Positions 8,798-18,758 of a DNA stretch of 64,000 bases are shown here, piece after piece. Origin of the DNA: Bacteroides eggerthii (GTDB lineage: Bacteria; Bacteroidota; Bacteroidia; Bacteroidales; Bacteroidaceae); contig NZ_CP102258.1 of the NCBI RefSeq assembly GCF_025146565.1, positions 4,142,510 through 4,206,509 on the forward strand, written 5' to 3'. Below the pieces are notes generated by a model. It had not been told where the DNA came from. It saw only the letters and a program-made list of their open reading frames with translations, and ran no database searches. A program made the translations under genes and the position numbers. Numbering within the stretch: the stretch's first letter is position 1; each line of letters starts with the position of its first letter.

Positions 8798-10699
8798 TTA
8801 ATTATATGTGATTTCAATTTGAATTTTCTTATTCTCCCCCTCAGGAAATATCTGTAAAGGAACAAAAGAGAAACCGGGTACAGGATTAAATATTCGACCA
8901 TCTTCATCTGTCGGAGCTACCTTCAACATGCCATTCACGCAGATTATTTCCAATACGCCCTCTTTTTTCTGAAGAAGCATGCCTTTCGAGGTAATATCCA
9001 CTACCTCTGAAGGTGCGGCAATGACCGGCAAAACAAGGCAGGCTGTCAAAGGACAATAATCCACTACTATCGACATGCCCTGTTTGGAGTACACATAATC
9101 CAAAGTCACAGGAAACGCCCCCTGAACCGGTGTCTGCTGGTCAGCGTCCACCAAATGAGTATTGATATGGAAACGATGCTTATCTTTCTCTTGAGTATAA
9201 ACAATATCCGTATCCAAGTCATCCAAATTACTATAAATAGTTCCATACTGTACCATTTCAACCCGCGGTGTTCCACTCATTATATACTTTCTGCTATTAC
9301 TCTGCATATTAGGCGCTTCTATCAGAGCATACCGGTTTGTTGTAGCGGCAAAGACCGGACCGGCCTGTTCGTGCCACAACAGAGAAACAGCTCCTCCCAT
9401 CGGGTGAGTGCCCTTTACCTTATATTCAGCATCAAAACCGGTACACGTGGAACGCCATGATCCTTCTGCAACCAGCCAAGTACGAATATCTTGGAAATAC
9501 TTCACTCCATAAGCATTATCGCGTGGCAGTGACTTGTATTGTGGTGCTTTGACAGGTGGAAGCTCAAGAAAAGCGGTCAGAGCCTTGGCATGACCAAAAG
9601 TATGATGAATACAAGCCGGAATTCCCGAAGCCTGATAATCACGTCCGGCATGAAGCAATCCGTTATTTGTCGATTTCTTCAGTAATCGTATATTGCGCCG
9701 AATAGCTTCCAGATACTCCGGGTGTTGTTCTGCCATAGCATAATAACCACCCATGAAACCATCGCTCGTACGTCCGCCCCAATATGTCCACTTAAAACTG
9801 CGTGTCCCCCAACTATTATCCCACGCACCATCAGGCAACATAAATTCCAAGTGAGTATTCATGGAACGTTCCACAATAGAGAGCAGTTCCCGGTCGTTCA
9901 CCATAAGCGCATAATAGGCCAGATTAGGCAAAGACTCTTCTATATTATAGCCTAAATCCACAGGAAGACAGCCATTCTTAGTAGGTGTCCATATCTTAGG
10001 TCCTTCACCGTATAAAAAAAAGTCGTTTACTGTAAAAAATTTCTTCAAATCCGAAGCCACAATCCGGGCTTCTTCCTTGAAATCCGGACGGTTAAACATC
10101 TCGCCAAGAGCCTGCAAGGCATATGTCACCGAGGCTGAATAGTTCACATTATTCAAGCGCTTCATGTTCCCCTGCATACGGCGACTGTACATCTGAGGAT
10201 TCTTCATCATAAATTCGCCAGCTTCCAACAATTGTTTTTTCCAATGATTACAGGTAGAATCATCCAGCAAATGCCCATGATAATGCACTGCCTCATATAA
10301 AGCGATAGCCGCAAATACAGTCGTTCCACTCCAGTCTGACACATGTACATCGTTCATCCATGAACCATCCGGACGATGCACATTCTCCATCCATTTCATA
10401 AGCTTCTTGGCGGCAAGCAAATATTTATCATCGCCGGTTTTGTGCGCTAAATACATCAGAGGGAGAACCGTATCTCCTATCCGCCCATGAATACGAGCGC
10501 AGGCAGGACAAAGAAAACCTCCGTCAAGCGCAGGATGCAATCCTTCACATTGGTAAGTCAGCAGAGTATCTACCCACTCCATCAACAGTTTTTCCGCATC
10601 ATTACGCAGGGATTTATCAGAATAAACAGGATTTCCGGCACATACTCGTCCCGAGAAAGAGAGCGCAAACACAAACGCCACAAAAAAAATGTTTCTCAT
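8798..10699 (-). CDS. Secreted alpha-toroid protein, candidate polysaccharide lyase of unassigned family
   Basis: Secreted protein of 633 residues. Residues about 20-400 are helix-rich with repeated W/Y-G-containing segments (CPACARIHGRIGD, DGSWMNDVHVSDWSG, DGAWDNSWGTRSFKW, ACIHHTFGHAKAL) of the kind seen in (alpha/alpha) toroids; the rest looks beta-rich, like the sandwich domains that follow the toroid in many lyases. Conserved-looking His, Tyr and Asn (NYSASVTYALQALG; ACIHHTFGH) could be catalytic, but I cannot assign a CAZy family. The sulfatase, KdgF-like cupin and SusC context suggests cleavage of a sulfated uronate glycan. The start at 10699 is preferred over an ATG at 10723, because the -7 box at 10735-10728 would put transcription start at or after 10723, and MRNIFFVAFVFALSFSG is a standard leader. 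Confidence 0.6.
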   Translation of the reverse strand: MRNIFFVAFVFALSFSGRVCAGNPVYSDKSLRNDAEKLLMEWVDTLLTYQCEGLHPALDGGFLCPACARIHGRIGDTVLPLMYLAHKTGDDKYLLAAKKLMKWMENVHRPDGSWMNDVHVSDWSGTTVFAAIALYEAVHYHGHLLDDSTCNHWKKQLLEAGEFMMKNPQMYSRRMQGNMKRLNNVNYSASVTYALQALGEMFNRPDFKEEARIVASDLKKFFTVNDFFLYGEGPKIWTPTKNGCLPVDLGYNIEESLPNLAYYALMVNDRELLSIVERSMNTHLEFMLPDGAWDNSWGTRSFKWTYWGGRTSDGFMGGYYAMAEQHPEYLEAIRRNIRLLKKSTNNGLLHAGRDYQASGIPACIHHTFGHAKALTAFLELPPVKAPQYKSLPRDNAYGVKYFQDIRTWLVAEGSWRSTCTGFDAEYKVKGTHPMGGAVSLLWHEQAGPVFAATTNRYALIEAPNMQSNSRKYIMSGTPRVEMVQYGTIYSNLDDLDTDIVYTQEKDKHRFHINTHLVDADQQTPVQGAFPVTLDYVYSKQGMSIVVDYCPLTACLVLPVIAAPSEVVDITSKGMLLQKKEGVLEIICVNGMLKVAPTDEDGRIFNPVPGFSFVPLQIFPEGENKKIQIEITYN

Positions 10700-10727
10700 A
10701 TTATTTAGTATTATCAGATTCATTTTT

Positions 10728-10911
10728 CAAAAATAGAACATTCCGGCAACATATTGCCGTTATTTTCTCCAATACACCACAACATACGTTTACCGATTCC
10801 ATAATTTTGTTGAATCTTCATCAATTTTGTTGAATATTTGTATGCCAAAACAATATTGGCAGTTTTTTAAACACATCAGGCATGCTTATCAGAGCAAATG
10901 CCCTATCTTAG
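10728..10911. promoter_or_regulatory. Divergent promoter region of lyase-like gene and sulfatase with shared direct repeat
   Basis: Leftward promoter: TATTTTTG at 10735-10728. Rightward promoter: TATCTTAG at 10904-10911, one mismatch to TAnnTTTG. Between them is a direct repeat AATTTTGTTGAAT (10803-10815 and 10823-10835), period 20 bp. Read leftward its ACAAAA cores start 95 and 75 bp before the lyase -7 box, as at susC-1. The repeat is nearly equidistant from both -7 boxes. A 6-bp palindrome with a 4-base centre, CGGCAACATATTGCCG (10744-10759), overlaps the leftward -33 region. Confidence 0.55.
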
Positions 10912-10939
10912 CAACCGTTACTAAAAAACTAAATATAAC

Positions 10940-12907
10940 ATGAAAAACTTACCTTTACTCATGTGTACTGCTTTTTGCGGGCTGAATGCCGTCCAGGCTG
11001 ATGCTGCAGACAACAAAAAGGATGAAAGGCCCAATATTCTTTGGCTTACTTTTGAAGATACCAGCGCTTACGAATTCGGTTGTTATGGTAATAAAGGCGT
11101 ACACACCCCAAATGCGGATAGTCTAGCCGTTCATGGCATACAATTTATGAACGCATGGTCAGTGGCTCCGCAAAGTTCTGCTGCACGCTCGTCACTTATC
11201 ACCGGCTGCTACTCCTCAAGCTACGGAATGGATGTCCATCCGGTTCCATACGACACTCCGGAAAACATATTCTTCCCTCAATGGCTACGGGAAGCCGGAT
11301 ATTATTGCACTAACAACAGCAAAACGCATTACAACTCCACCACAGACAATAAAAGTTGTTGGGACGAATGTACCCCTAAAGCATCCTACAACAGTACTAA
11401 ACGCGGTAAAGACCAACCATTCTTCGCTGTGTATAACACAGTGACCTCACACATGGGACGTATCCGTACTTTCCACACTGATGGACGAAGAGATTATACA
11501 ACGGAAGGTATTTATCCTGAGCTTCTCACCCTGCCTTCCTACGTACCCGACTTGCCCGAAGTGCGTTCCGACTATGCCGGCCACCTGGAAGCCGTACAGG
11601 ATGTAGACACTTGGTTGGGATTTTTTCTGAAAGATCTGAAAGAAAAGGGATTGGACGACAATACGATTATCTTCTTCTTCAGCGATCATGGCGGTTGCGT
11701 CCCGCGCGGCAAAGGATATTTATATGAAAGCGGTTTGAGAGTCCCCATGATAGCCTACTTTCCACCCAAATGGCAACATCTGGCTGGAAAGAAAGCATCC
11801 GGTAAAGAATATTCTTTGGTGAACTTCACCGATTTAGGCCCTACCGTACTTAGTCTTGCGGGAGTAAAACCGCCTAAGCACATGCAAGGCAAAGCTTTAT
11901 ACGGGAAATATGCATCCGATGAAAAACGGGAAATTCAGTTTGCTCTGGCTGCCAACCAACTACATCATTTTATGCCTGTACGTGCCGCCACCGACGGACG
12001 TTTCAAATACATCCGTAGCTATATCCCCTATCGTCAATTTGCCCTGCGCAATTATTATCAATGGGGTATGCCGTCCAATAAGGCATGGGACACGTTGGTA
12101 TTAGGCGGTCACAATACCAATCCCGACTGGGCACAAACTTTCAACGCCCACCCGGCCGAAATGTTGTTCGACCTTGAAAAAGATCCAGGCGAACTACATA
12201 ATTTATCCGACTCTCCCGAATATGCGGAAGTCCTGGCAAAAATGCGTAAAGCCCTTTCTGACCATATCCGTTCTACAAAAGATTTAGGATTTTTCATGCC
12301 CACTTCCCGCGTAAATACAACATTATACGACAAAGTGCGCAAAGAAAAATATCCCTTGAATGAACTATATAACCTTGTAGAGTTAGCCGGTACAGCTAAA
12401 GCAAGCGATGCCTCTGTATTCGAGAAAGCATTATCCAGCCAATACCCGGAAATGCGTTATTGGGCATCCGTAGGTTTAGCGCAACTTGGAATCAAAGGAG
12501 AGTTACAAGTTTGTCCTCCAACCTTGCTTACCCTGATGAACGATGCCGACCCATATATAGCCTGCGAAGCAGCCTATGCTGCAGCCTATTTGGGAGAAAC
12601 ATCCAAAGGCATCGAGCGTCTAAATCATCCGGCAAAAGAAGCTGACAGAAAAGTCGGTTACTCTTTACTGGAATGTTTGTCCTTGGACAAAACTATGCAA
12701 CCTGCCATCCGCACTCATCTGGCAGACCTGAAAGAGAAGGCCGAAATTCTTCCTCGCAAAGCAAATGAAGATGCCGGGCTAATGGCACGCGGCATTTTGG
12801 TCAACCTCGGTGAGATGAATATAAAGGACCTGCATGGCCCCGAATCCTATAAATTAGGATTGAAACTGAATCATGGACGCAGACCCATGGTTCCGCTTCC
12901 AAACTGA
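10940..12907 (+). CDS. Sulfatase, Ser-type formylglycine enzyme with C-terminal helical-repeat extension
   Basis: Periplasmic sulfatase of 655 residues hydrolysing sulfate esters from a glycan. Residues 30-42 (RPNILWLTFEDTS) carry metal ligands. The active-site motif is S79-S80-A81-A82-R83 followed by SSLITG, the (C/S)-x-(P/A)-x-R pattern with Ser, so it needs an anaerobic radical SAM maturase (anSME) rather than the aerobic enzyme. FFFSDHGG near residue 250 supplies further metal ligands. After about residue 480 a helical, HEAT-like extension (YWASVGLAQLG, ACEAAYAAAYLG) is present, found in some carbohydrate sulfatases. A cleavable leader is present. It diverges from the lyase-like gene across 240 bp and converges on the MATE gene. 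The sulfated position it attacks cannot be read from sequence. Confidence 0.93.
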   Translation: MKNLPLLMCTAFCGLNAVQADAADNKKDERPNILWLTFEDTSAYEFGCYGNKGVHTPNADSLAVHGIQFMNAWSVAPQSSAARSSLITGCYSSSYGMDVHPVPYDTPENIFFPQWLREAGYYCTNNSKTHYNSTTDNKSCWDECTPKASYNSTKRGKDQPFFAVYNTVTSHMGRIRTFHTDGRRDYTTEGIYPELLTLPSYVPDLPEVRSDYAGHLEAVQDVDTWLGFFLKDLKEKGLDDNTIIFFFSDHGGCVPRGKGYLYESGLRVPMIAYFPPKWQHLAGKKASGKEYSLVNFTDLGPTVLSLAGVKPPKHMQGKALYGKYASDEKREIQFALAANQLHHFMPVRAATDGRFKYIRSYIPYRQFALRNYYQWGMPSNKAWDTLVLGGHNTNPDWAQTFNAHPAEMLFDLEKDPGELHNLSDSPEYAEVLAKMRKALSDHIRSTKDLGFFMPTSRVNTTLYDKVRKEKYPLNELYNLVELAGTAKASDASVFEKALSSQYPEMRYWASVGLAQLGIKGELQVCPPTLLTLMNDADPYIACEAAYAAAYLGETSKGIERLNHPAKEADRKVGYSLLECLSLDKTMQPAIRTHLADLKEKAEILPRKANEDAGLMARGILVNLGEMNIKDLHGPESYKLGLKLNHGRRPMVPLPN

Positions 12908-12927
12908 TAAGCTGGGCAACAACGTTG

Positions 12928-14286
12928 TCATCTCCCTTGAGCCTGTACCCTAAATTTTCGAAATTGCCACACCAGCATTGTCCCCGCTATCAGACTGGCC
13001 AGCAGATCGGAGATAGGCATGCTATACCAAACTCCTGCTGCACCGAAAAAGCGAGGTAAAATCAACAGACAAGGGAGCAACACTACCATTTGGCGGGTAA
13101 GGGAAAGAAATATCGCCTTACTCGCCATTCCTATACTTTGGAAGAAATTAGCCGTAACCATTTGAAAGCCGATAATAGGGAAGAACATCACCACAATGCG
13201 CAACCCCTTTGCCGAGAGCTCTATAAGTTCGGCATCCGATGTAAAAATACCGACTACCGTATCCGAAAACAACATTCCTATAATAAAGCCGAAAGTCGTC
13301 ACCCCGGTAGCATAGATAATCGTCAGTTTCAATGTCTTGGTAACACGTTCATATTGTTTGGCTCCAAAATTATAGCCTGCAATAGGTTGCATTCCCTGGT
13401 TTAATCCCATTACAATCATCACGATAATGAAGACCAGCCGATTGACGATACCAAAAGCACCGATAGCCAAGTCACCGCCATACTTCTTCAATCCTTGATT
13501 AATAAGAATCACGATGAAGCATGCCGCCATGTTCATCAAAAACGGAGACATGCCAATGGCCAACGAATCAAAAACAATTTTACGTTTCAACCGGAAAATA
13601 CCACGATGAAAATGTAACAGTTCTTCTTTACTGCTGAATATCCAAAGCTGCCACATCAACGATATAATCTGCGCCACAATCGTTGCGATCGCTGCTCCGC
13701 GAATACCCCAGCCAAAACCGTAAATAAATACGGGGTCAAGTATCGTATTAATAATCACCGTAGCGATAGTGGCATACATGGCCTTCTGTGGATGCCCCGA
13801 AGAACGCAGTACCGCGTTCAATCCCAGATAGAGATGCGTAATAGTATTCCCAAGAAGGATAATATACATATAGTCACGTGCATACCCCACCGTCTCGTCA
13901 CTGCCACCGAAAAAGTAAAGGATAGGATCAAGAAAATCCATGACTATCACCGTAAAAGCCACTCCAAGCAGAATATTCAATACAAACACATTGCCCAAGA
14001 CGCGCTGCGCAGTATCGTAGTCTTTCTGCCCAAGCTTGACAGAGATCAATGTAGCAGCTCCCACGCCCACCAACGACCCGAAAGCCGCCGCAAGGTTCAT
14101 TAAAGGAAAGGTCAATGCCAATCCCGAAATAGCCATTGTGCCCACACCATGCCCGATGAAGATACTGTCTACCATGTTATATAAGGAAGATGCTGTCATA
14201 GCAATGATTGCCGGTACAGCATACTGCATCAATAATTTTCCGATATTCTCTGTACCCAACGCTGTGGGAGTTTTTTGTCCTACCAT
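12928..14286 (-). CDS. MATE-family multidrug/Na+ efflux transporter
   Basis: Inner-membrane antiporter of 452 residues with about 12 transmembrane helices in two related halves; GLALTFPLMNLAAAFGSLVGVGAAT and GLNQGMQPIAGYNFGA are typical of the NorM/MepA-like branch. It exports cationic drugs or metabolites in exchange for Na+ or H+. The start at 14286 is preferred over an upstream in-frame TTG at 14313 because a perfect -7 box occupies 14318-14311, so the longer form would begin inside the promoter. Substrate unknown. It stands alone, convergent with the sulfatase. Confidence 0.93.
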   Translation of the reverse strand: MVGQKTPTALGTENIGKLLMQYAVPAIIAMTASSLYNMVDSIFIGHGVGTMAISGLALTFPLMNLAAAFGSLVGVGAATLISVKLGQKDYDTAQRVLGNVFVLNILLGVAFTVIVMDFLDPILYFFGGSDETVGYARDYMYIILLGNTITHLYLGLNAVLRSSGHPQKAMYATIATVIINTILDPVFIYGFGWGIRGAAIATIVAQIISLMWQLWIFSSKEELLHFHRGIFRLKRKIVFDSLAIGMSPFLMNMAACFIVILINQGLKKYGGDLAIGAFGIVNRLVFIIVMIVMGLNQGMQPIAGYNFGAKQYERVTKTLKLTIIYATGVTTFGFIIGMLFSDTVVGIFTSDAELIELSAKGLRIVVMFFPIIGFQMVTANFFQSIGMASKAIFLSLTRQMVVLLPCLLILPRFFGAAGVWYSMPISDLLASLIAGTMLVWQFRKFRVQAQGR

Positions 14287-14310
14287 ACTTTTTACCTTTT
14301 TTTGAGGGCG

Positions 14311-14318
14311 CAAATGTA
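14311..14318 (-). promoter_or_regulatory. -7 box of the MATE gene (TACATTTG)
   Basis: Exact match to TAnnTTTG in leftward orientation, 25 bp before the ATG at 14286. Predicted leader about 18 nt. Confidence 0.6.
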
Positions 14319-14416
14319 CTCAAAATTCGGCAGGTGAGCAAAAAACGTTCCACAGAGTACACAAGCTATGCGACGAATAAATTCCTCTAAAGATTCGCTT
14401 TCTGAAAAATGTTTCG

Positions 14417-14424
14417 TATTTTTG
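14417..14424 (+). promoter_or_regulatory. -7 box of lysS (TATTTTTG)
   Basis: Exact match to TAnnTTTG, 27 bp before the chosen lysS ATG. It supports the start at 14452 and a leader of about 20 nt. Confidence 0.6.
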
Positions 14425-14451
14425 TCCCCAAATTGAGTGAATTATAGCGAA

Positions 14452-16176
14452 ATGAACGTATTAGAACTAAGTGAACAAGAAATCATTCGTCGCAACAGCA
14501 TGAATGAACTTCGCGCGATGGGCATCGAGCCCTATCCCGCAGCAGAGTATGTAACCAACGCTTTCTCTACCGATATCAAAGATGAATTTAAAGACGACGC
14601 CGAACCGCGCCACGTATCTGTAGCCGGACGCATCATGAGCCGTCGTGTTATGGGAAAAGCCTCTTTTATTGAATTACAGGACTCAAAAGGACGTATCCAA
14701 GTATATATTACCCGCGATGACATCTGCCCGGACGAAGATAAGGAAATGTATAATACCGTATTCAAACGCTTGCTTGATTTAGGTGACTTCATCGGCATTG
14801 AAGGCTTTGTATTCCGCACCCAAATGGGTGAAATCAGCATCCATGCCCAGAAGCTAACCGTACTTGCCAAGAGCATCAAACCGCTACCTATCGTAAAATA
14901 TAAGGACGGTGTAGCTTACGACTCTTTTGACGATCCGGAATTGCGTTACCGCCAACGTTACGTTGACCTCATTGTAAACGACGGTGTTAAAGAAACATTT
15001 CAAAAGCGTGCCACAATTATCAGGACTATGCGCGCCGCACTGGATGAAGCCGGCTATACGGAAGTGGAAACACCGATTCTCCAATCCATTCCCGGCGGAG
15101 CAAGTGCTCGTCCTTTCACTACACACCATAACTCACTAGATATGGATCTCTACCTGCGTATCGCCACCGAGCTTTACCTGAAAAGACTAATCGTAGGCGG
15201 TTTTGAAGGTGTGTACGAAATCGGAAAAAACTTCCGCAACGAAGGTATGGACAAGAACCATAACCCGGAATTCACTTGCGTGGAATTGTATGTGCAATAT
15301 AAAGATTACAATTGGATGATGGGCTTCACCGAGAAGCTGCTTGAGCGTATTTGCATTGCTGTAAACGGAGGAACGGAAACAACGATTGACGGCAAGACCA
15401 TCAGTTTCAAGGCTCCTTACCGCCGCTTGCCTATCTTGGATGCCATCAAGGAAAAGACCGGCTATGACCTCAACGGCAAGAGCGAAGAGGAAATCCGTCA
15501 GATATGCCGCGAACTGAAAATGGAAATTGACGATACCATGGGCAAAGGCAAGCTGATAGACGAAATCTTCGGTGAATTCTGTGAAGGTACATTCATACAG
15601 CCTACATTCATCACCGATTACCCGGTGGAAATGAGTCCGCTGACCAAAATGCACCGCAGCAAACCGGGACTGACCGAACGCTTCGAGCTGATGGTGAACG
15701 GCAAAGAACTGGCAAACGCATACAGCGAGCTGAACGATCCTATCGATCAGGAAGAACGCTTCAAAGAACAACTGAAACTAAGTGAAAAGGGCGATGACGA
15801 AGCTATGTTCATCGACCAGGATTTCTTGAAAGCATTGCAATACGGTATGCCTCCGACATCGGGTATCGGTATCGGTATAGACCGTCTGACTATGTTGATG
15901 ACTGGTCAGCCGTTTATTCAGGAAGTGTTGTTCTTCCCGCAGATGCGCCCTGAAAAGGTAACTCCGAAAGACGCGCCTGCCAAATTTATGGAACTGGGTA
16001 TCCCTGAAGAATGGGTTGCAGTCATTCAGAAGGCAGGCTACAACATGGTTGGTGACATGAAAGACGTAAATCCGCAGAAGTTGCACATGGACATTTGCGG
16101 CATCAATAAAAAATATAAATTAGAACTGGCAAATCCGACTGTGAAAGATGTAGAAGGTTGGGTTGAGAAAATCTAA
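14452..16176 (+). CDS. lysS: Lysyl-tRNA synthetase, class II
   Basis: Charges tRNA-Lys with lysine in the cytoplasm. 574 residues. An N-terminal OB-fold (about 55-165, [21 protein letters not shown]) binds the anticodon. The class II core follows, with motif 2 ([25 protein letters not shown]) and motif 3 ([14 protein letters not shown]). About 70 extra residues at the C-terminus (helical, from [17 protein letters not shown]) exceed the E. coli enzyme and seem usual for this phylum. The start at 14452 ([10 protein letters not shown]) is preferred over an in-frame GTG at 14437. It is first in the lysS-gpsA-pgi run, with 3 bp to gpsA. Confidence 0.98.
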   Translation: MNVLELSEQEIIRRNSMNELRAMGIEPYPAAEYVTNAFSTDIKDEFKDDAEPRHVSVAGRIMSRRVMGKASFIELQDSKGRIQVYITRDDICPDEDKEMYNTVFKRLLDLGDFIGIEGFVFRTQMGEISIHAQKLTVLAKSIKPLPIVKYKDGVAYDSFDDPELRYRQRYVDLIVNDGVKETFQKRATIIRTMRAALDEAGYTEVETPILQSIPGGASARPFTTHHNSLDMDLYLRIATELYLKRLIVGGFEGVYEIGKNFRNEGMDKNHNPEFTCVELYVQYKDYNWMMGFTEKLLERICIAVNGGTETTIDGKTISFKAPYRRLPILDAIKEKTGYDLNGKSEEEIRQICRELKMEIDDTMGKGKLIDEIFGEFCEGTFIQPTFITDYPVEMSPLTKMHRSKPGLTERFELMVNGKELANAYSELNDPIDQEERFKEQLKLSEKGDDEAMFIDQDFLKALQYGMPPTSGIGIGIDRLTMLMTGQPFIQEVLFFPQMRPEKVTPKDAPAKFMELGIPEEWVAVIQKAGYNMVGDMKDVNPQKLHMDICGINKKYKLELANPTVKDVEGWVEKI

Positions 16177-16179
16177 GAA

Positions 16180-17175
16180 ATGAAGCTACCCGGTAAAATA
16201 GCCATTATGGGCGGAGGAAGTTGGGCCACTGCCATTGCCAAAATGGTATTGGCTCAAGAGGACACTATAAATTGGTATATGCGGCGTGATGACCGCATTG
16301 CCGATTTTAAGCGGCTTGGTCACAACCCTGCCTATTTGACGGGCGTCAAGTTCGATACAAAACGTATCAATTTCAATTCAAACATCAACGATGTAGTCAA
16401 GGAGTCAGATACACTAATCTTTGTCACTCCTTCTCCTTATCTGAAAGCTCATTTGAAGAAGCTGAAGACAAAAATCAAAGACAAATTCATCATCACAGCT
16501 ATTAAAGGTATCGTACCTGACGACAACATGATCGTGTCGGAATACTTCACGAAGGAATACGGTGTGCCGACCGAAAACATTGCTGTGCTGGCGGGTCCCT
16601 GCCACGCAGAAGAAGTTGCACTTGAACGTCTCTCCTATCTGACGATAGCCTGTCCCGACATAGACAAAGCGGACAAATTTGCCCGCCGTTTGGCCAGTTC
16701 ATTCATCAAGACCTCCGTCAGTAATGATGTAGCCGGTATTGAGTATGGCTCTGTACTCAAAAATGTATATGCCATTGCCGCCGGTATATGCAGCGGCTTG
16801 AAATACGGCGATAACTTCCAGGCTGTACTCATGTCCAACGCCATACAGGAAATGAACCGTTTTCTCCAAACCGTCCATCCATTGAACAGAAGTATCAGTG
16901 ATTCTGTTTATTTGGGTGATATGCTGGTGACAGGATATTCCAATTTCAGCCGCAACCGCACGTTCGGTACGATGATAGGAAAAGGATATTCCGTAAAAAG
17001 CGCTCAAATTGAGATGGAAATGATAGCCGAAGGTTACTACGGAACCAAGTGTATCAAGGAGATCAATAAGCACTATCACGTGAATATGCCGATATTGGAT
17101 GCTGTGTATAACATTTTATATGAGCGTATCTCACCAATGATTGAAATTAAGTTACTGACCGACTCTTTCCGCTAA
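16180..17175 (+). CDS. gpsA: Glycerol-3-phosphate dehydrogenase [NAD(P)+]
   Basis: Reduces dihydroxyacetone phosphate to sn-glycerol 3-phosphate for membrane phospholipid synthesis. 331 residues. The N-terminal Rossmann motif is IMGGGSWATAIAKM (about residues 9-22). LAGPCHAEEVAL near residue 140 and the region with GIEYGSVLKNVYAIAAGICSGLKYGDN near 190 hold the substrate-binding and catalytic Lys typical of the family. It begins 3 bp after lysS and 57 bp before pgi, and is probably co-transcribed with both. Confidence 0.97.
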   Translation: MKLPGKIAIMGGGSWATAIAKMVLAQEDTINWYMRRDDRIADFKRLGHNPAYLTGVKFDTKRINFNSNINDVVKESDTLIFVTPSPYLKAHLKKLKTKIKDKFIITAIKGIVPDDNMIVSEYFTKEYGVPTENIAVLAGPCHAEEVALERLSYLTIACPDIDKADKFARRLASSFIKTSVSNDVAGIEYGSVLKNVYAIAAGICSGLKYGDNFQAVLMSNAIQEMNRFLQTVHPLNRSISDSVYLGDMLVTGYSNFSRNRTFGTMIGKGYSVKSAQIEMEMIAEGYYGTKCIKEINKHYHVNMPILDAVYNILYERISPMIEIKLLTDSFR

Positions 17176-17232
17176 TAATAATGCGGGAAGAGACAGGGCA
17201 GACGAAATACAGTATTTAAAATCTATAATATT

Positions 17233-18570
17233 ATGATTAGTTTGAACATTGAAAAGACTCTTGGATTCATTTCCAAAGAAAACGTTTTCGCCTACGAATC
17301 TCAAGTAAAAGCCGCACAGGATGCATTGGAAAATGGTACTGGTAAGGGTAATGACTTTTTAGGCTGGTTACATCTCCCCTCTTCCATCACACAAGAACAT
17401 CTGGCTGACTTGAAAGCTACCGCACAAGTATTGCGTGATAACTGTGAAGTAGTGGTCGTTGCCGGAATTGGCGGGAGCTACCTCGGTGCACGTGCCGTTA
17501 TCGAGGCTTTGTCAAACAGTTTCACTTGGTTGCAAGACAAGAAATCCACTCCGGTTATTCTGTATGCAGGACACAACATCGGTGAAGATTATTTGTATGA
17601 ACTTACCGAATACTTGCAAGATAAGAAATTCGGTGTTATCAATATCTCCAAATCAGGAACCACAACTGAAACGGCTTTGGCTTTCCGCCTACTGAAAAAG
17701 CAATGCGAAGACCAACGCGGTAAAGACATGGCAAAAAAAGTCATCGTTGCCATTACAGATGCCAAGAAAGGCGCTGCTCGTGTTACGGCAGACAATGAAG
17801 GTTACAAATCTTTCATCATTCCCGATAATGTAGGCGGACGTTTCTCTGTACTTACCCCGGTAGGCCTGTTACCCATCGCAGTAGCAGGTTTCGATATTGA
17901 AAAGCTGGTAGCCGGCGCAACGGCCATGGAAAAGCTTTGCGGAAAGGACGTTCCATTTGCTGAAAATCCGGCAGCTATTTATGCAGCCACCCGCAACGAG
18001 CTTTATAAGCATGACAAGAAAATTGAAATTCTCGTAAACTTCAACCCCAAACTGCATTATGTAAGCGAATGGTGGAAACAGCTTTATGGAGAATCCGAAG
18101 GTAAAGAAAACAAGGGTATTTTCCCGGCAGCCGTAGATTTCTCCACCGACCTACATTCTATGGGGCAATGGATTCAGGAAGGCGAACGCACCATTTACGA
18201 AACTGTAATTTCAGTGGAAAAAACCAACCATAAACTGGAAGTTCCAAGTGATGCCCAGAATTTGGACGGACTGAATTTCCTCGCCGGCAAACGTGTGGAT
18301 GAAGTCAACAAAATGGCAGAATTAGGAACACAGTTGGCCCACGTAGACGGTGGCGTACCCAACATACGCATCGTCATCCCTGCATTGAATGAAGAAAGTA
18401 TCGGCGGACTGCTGTATTTCTTTGAAAAAGCATGCGGTATCAGTGGCTATCTTTTGGGTGTCAATCCATTCAACCAACCGGGTGTCGAGGCTTACAAGAA
18501 AAACATGTTCGCCCTATTGAACAAACCGGGTTACGAAGAAGAATCCAAAGCTATTCGGGCAAGACTGTAA
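17233..18570 (+). CDS. pgi: Glucose-6-phosphate isomerase
   Basis: Interconverts glucose 6-phosphate and fructose 6-phosphate in glycolysis and gluconeogenesis. 445 residues, the shorter bacterial form. Visible SIS-domain features: [16 protein letters not shown] near residue 80, [18 protein letters not shown] near 140, [15 protein letters not shown] near 200, and the C-terminal [22 protein letters not shown] hairpin terminator follows the stop, closing the lysS-gpsA-pgi unit. Confidence 0.98.
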   Translation: MISLNIEKTLGFISKENVFAYESQVKAAQDALENGTGKGNDFLGWLHLPSSITQEHLADLKATAQVLRDNCEVVVVAGIGGSYLGARAVIEALSNSFTWLQDKKSTPVILYAGHNIGEDYLYELTEYLQDKKFGVINISKSGTTTETALAFRLLKKQCEDQRGKDMAKKVIVAITDAKKGAARVTADNEGYKSFIIPDNVGGRFSVLTPVGLLPIAVAGFDIEKLVAGATAMEKLCGKDVPFAENPAAIYAATRNELYKHDKKIEILVNFNPKLHYVSEWWKQLYGESEGKENKGIFPAAVDFSTDLHSMGQWIQEGERTIYETVISVEKTNHKLEVPSDAQNLDGLNFLAGKRVDEVNKMAELGTQLAHVDGGVPNIRIVIPALNEESIGGLLYFFEKACGISGYLLGVNPFNQPGVEAYKKNMFALLNKPGYEEESKAIRARL

Positions 18571-18586
18571 ATAACCAACTATATCC

Positions 18587-18644
18587 AAGGTGTCAAAACT
18601 AAACCAGGCTATTAATAGCAAGTTTTAGTCTTGACACCTTTTTC
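18587..18644 (+). terminator. Intrinsic terminator after pgi
   Basis: AAGGTGTCAA (18587-18596) pairs with TTGACACCTT (18631-18640). The stem continues inward as ACTAAA with TTTAGT, and T residues follow. Confidence 0.75.
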
Positions 18645-18758
18645 AAAACACATTGCTCGGAAATAGGATCCATATTCCGCAATCCGGCTTTCAACACCAA
18701 CAGAGGTGCTTCAGAGAAGATACACACATCACCGACAATAACAACAAACCTACATACT

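Noticed and set aside
14437..14452. An upstream GTG start for lysS
   Set aside because: The ATG at 14452 gives the usual N-terminus and suits the -7 box at 14417-14424 with a short leader.
15187..15771. A 194-codon minus-strand frame inside lysS
   Set aside because: It is antisense to a certain essential gene and has low-complexity Phe/Val-rich sequence; a shadow frame.
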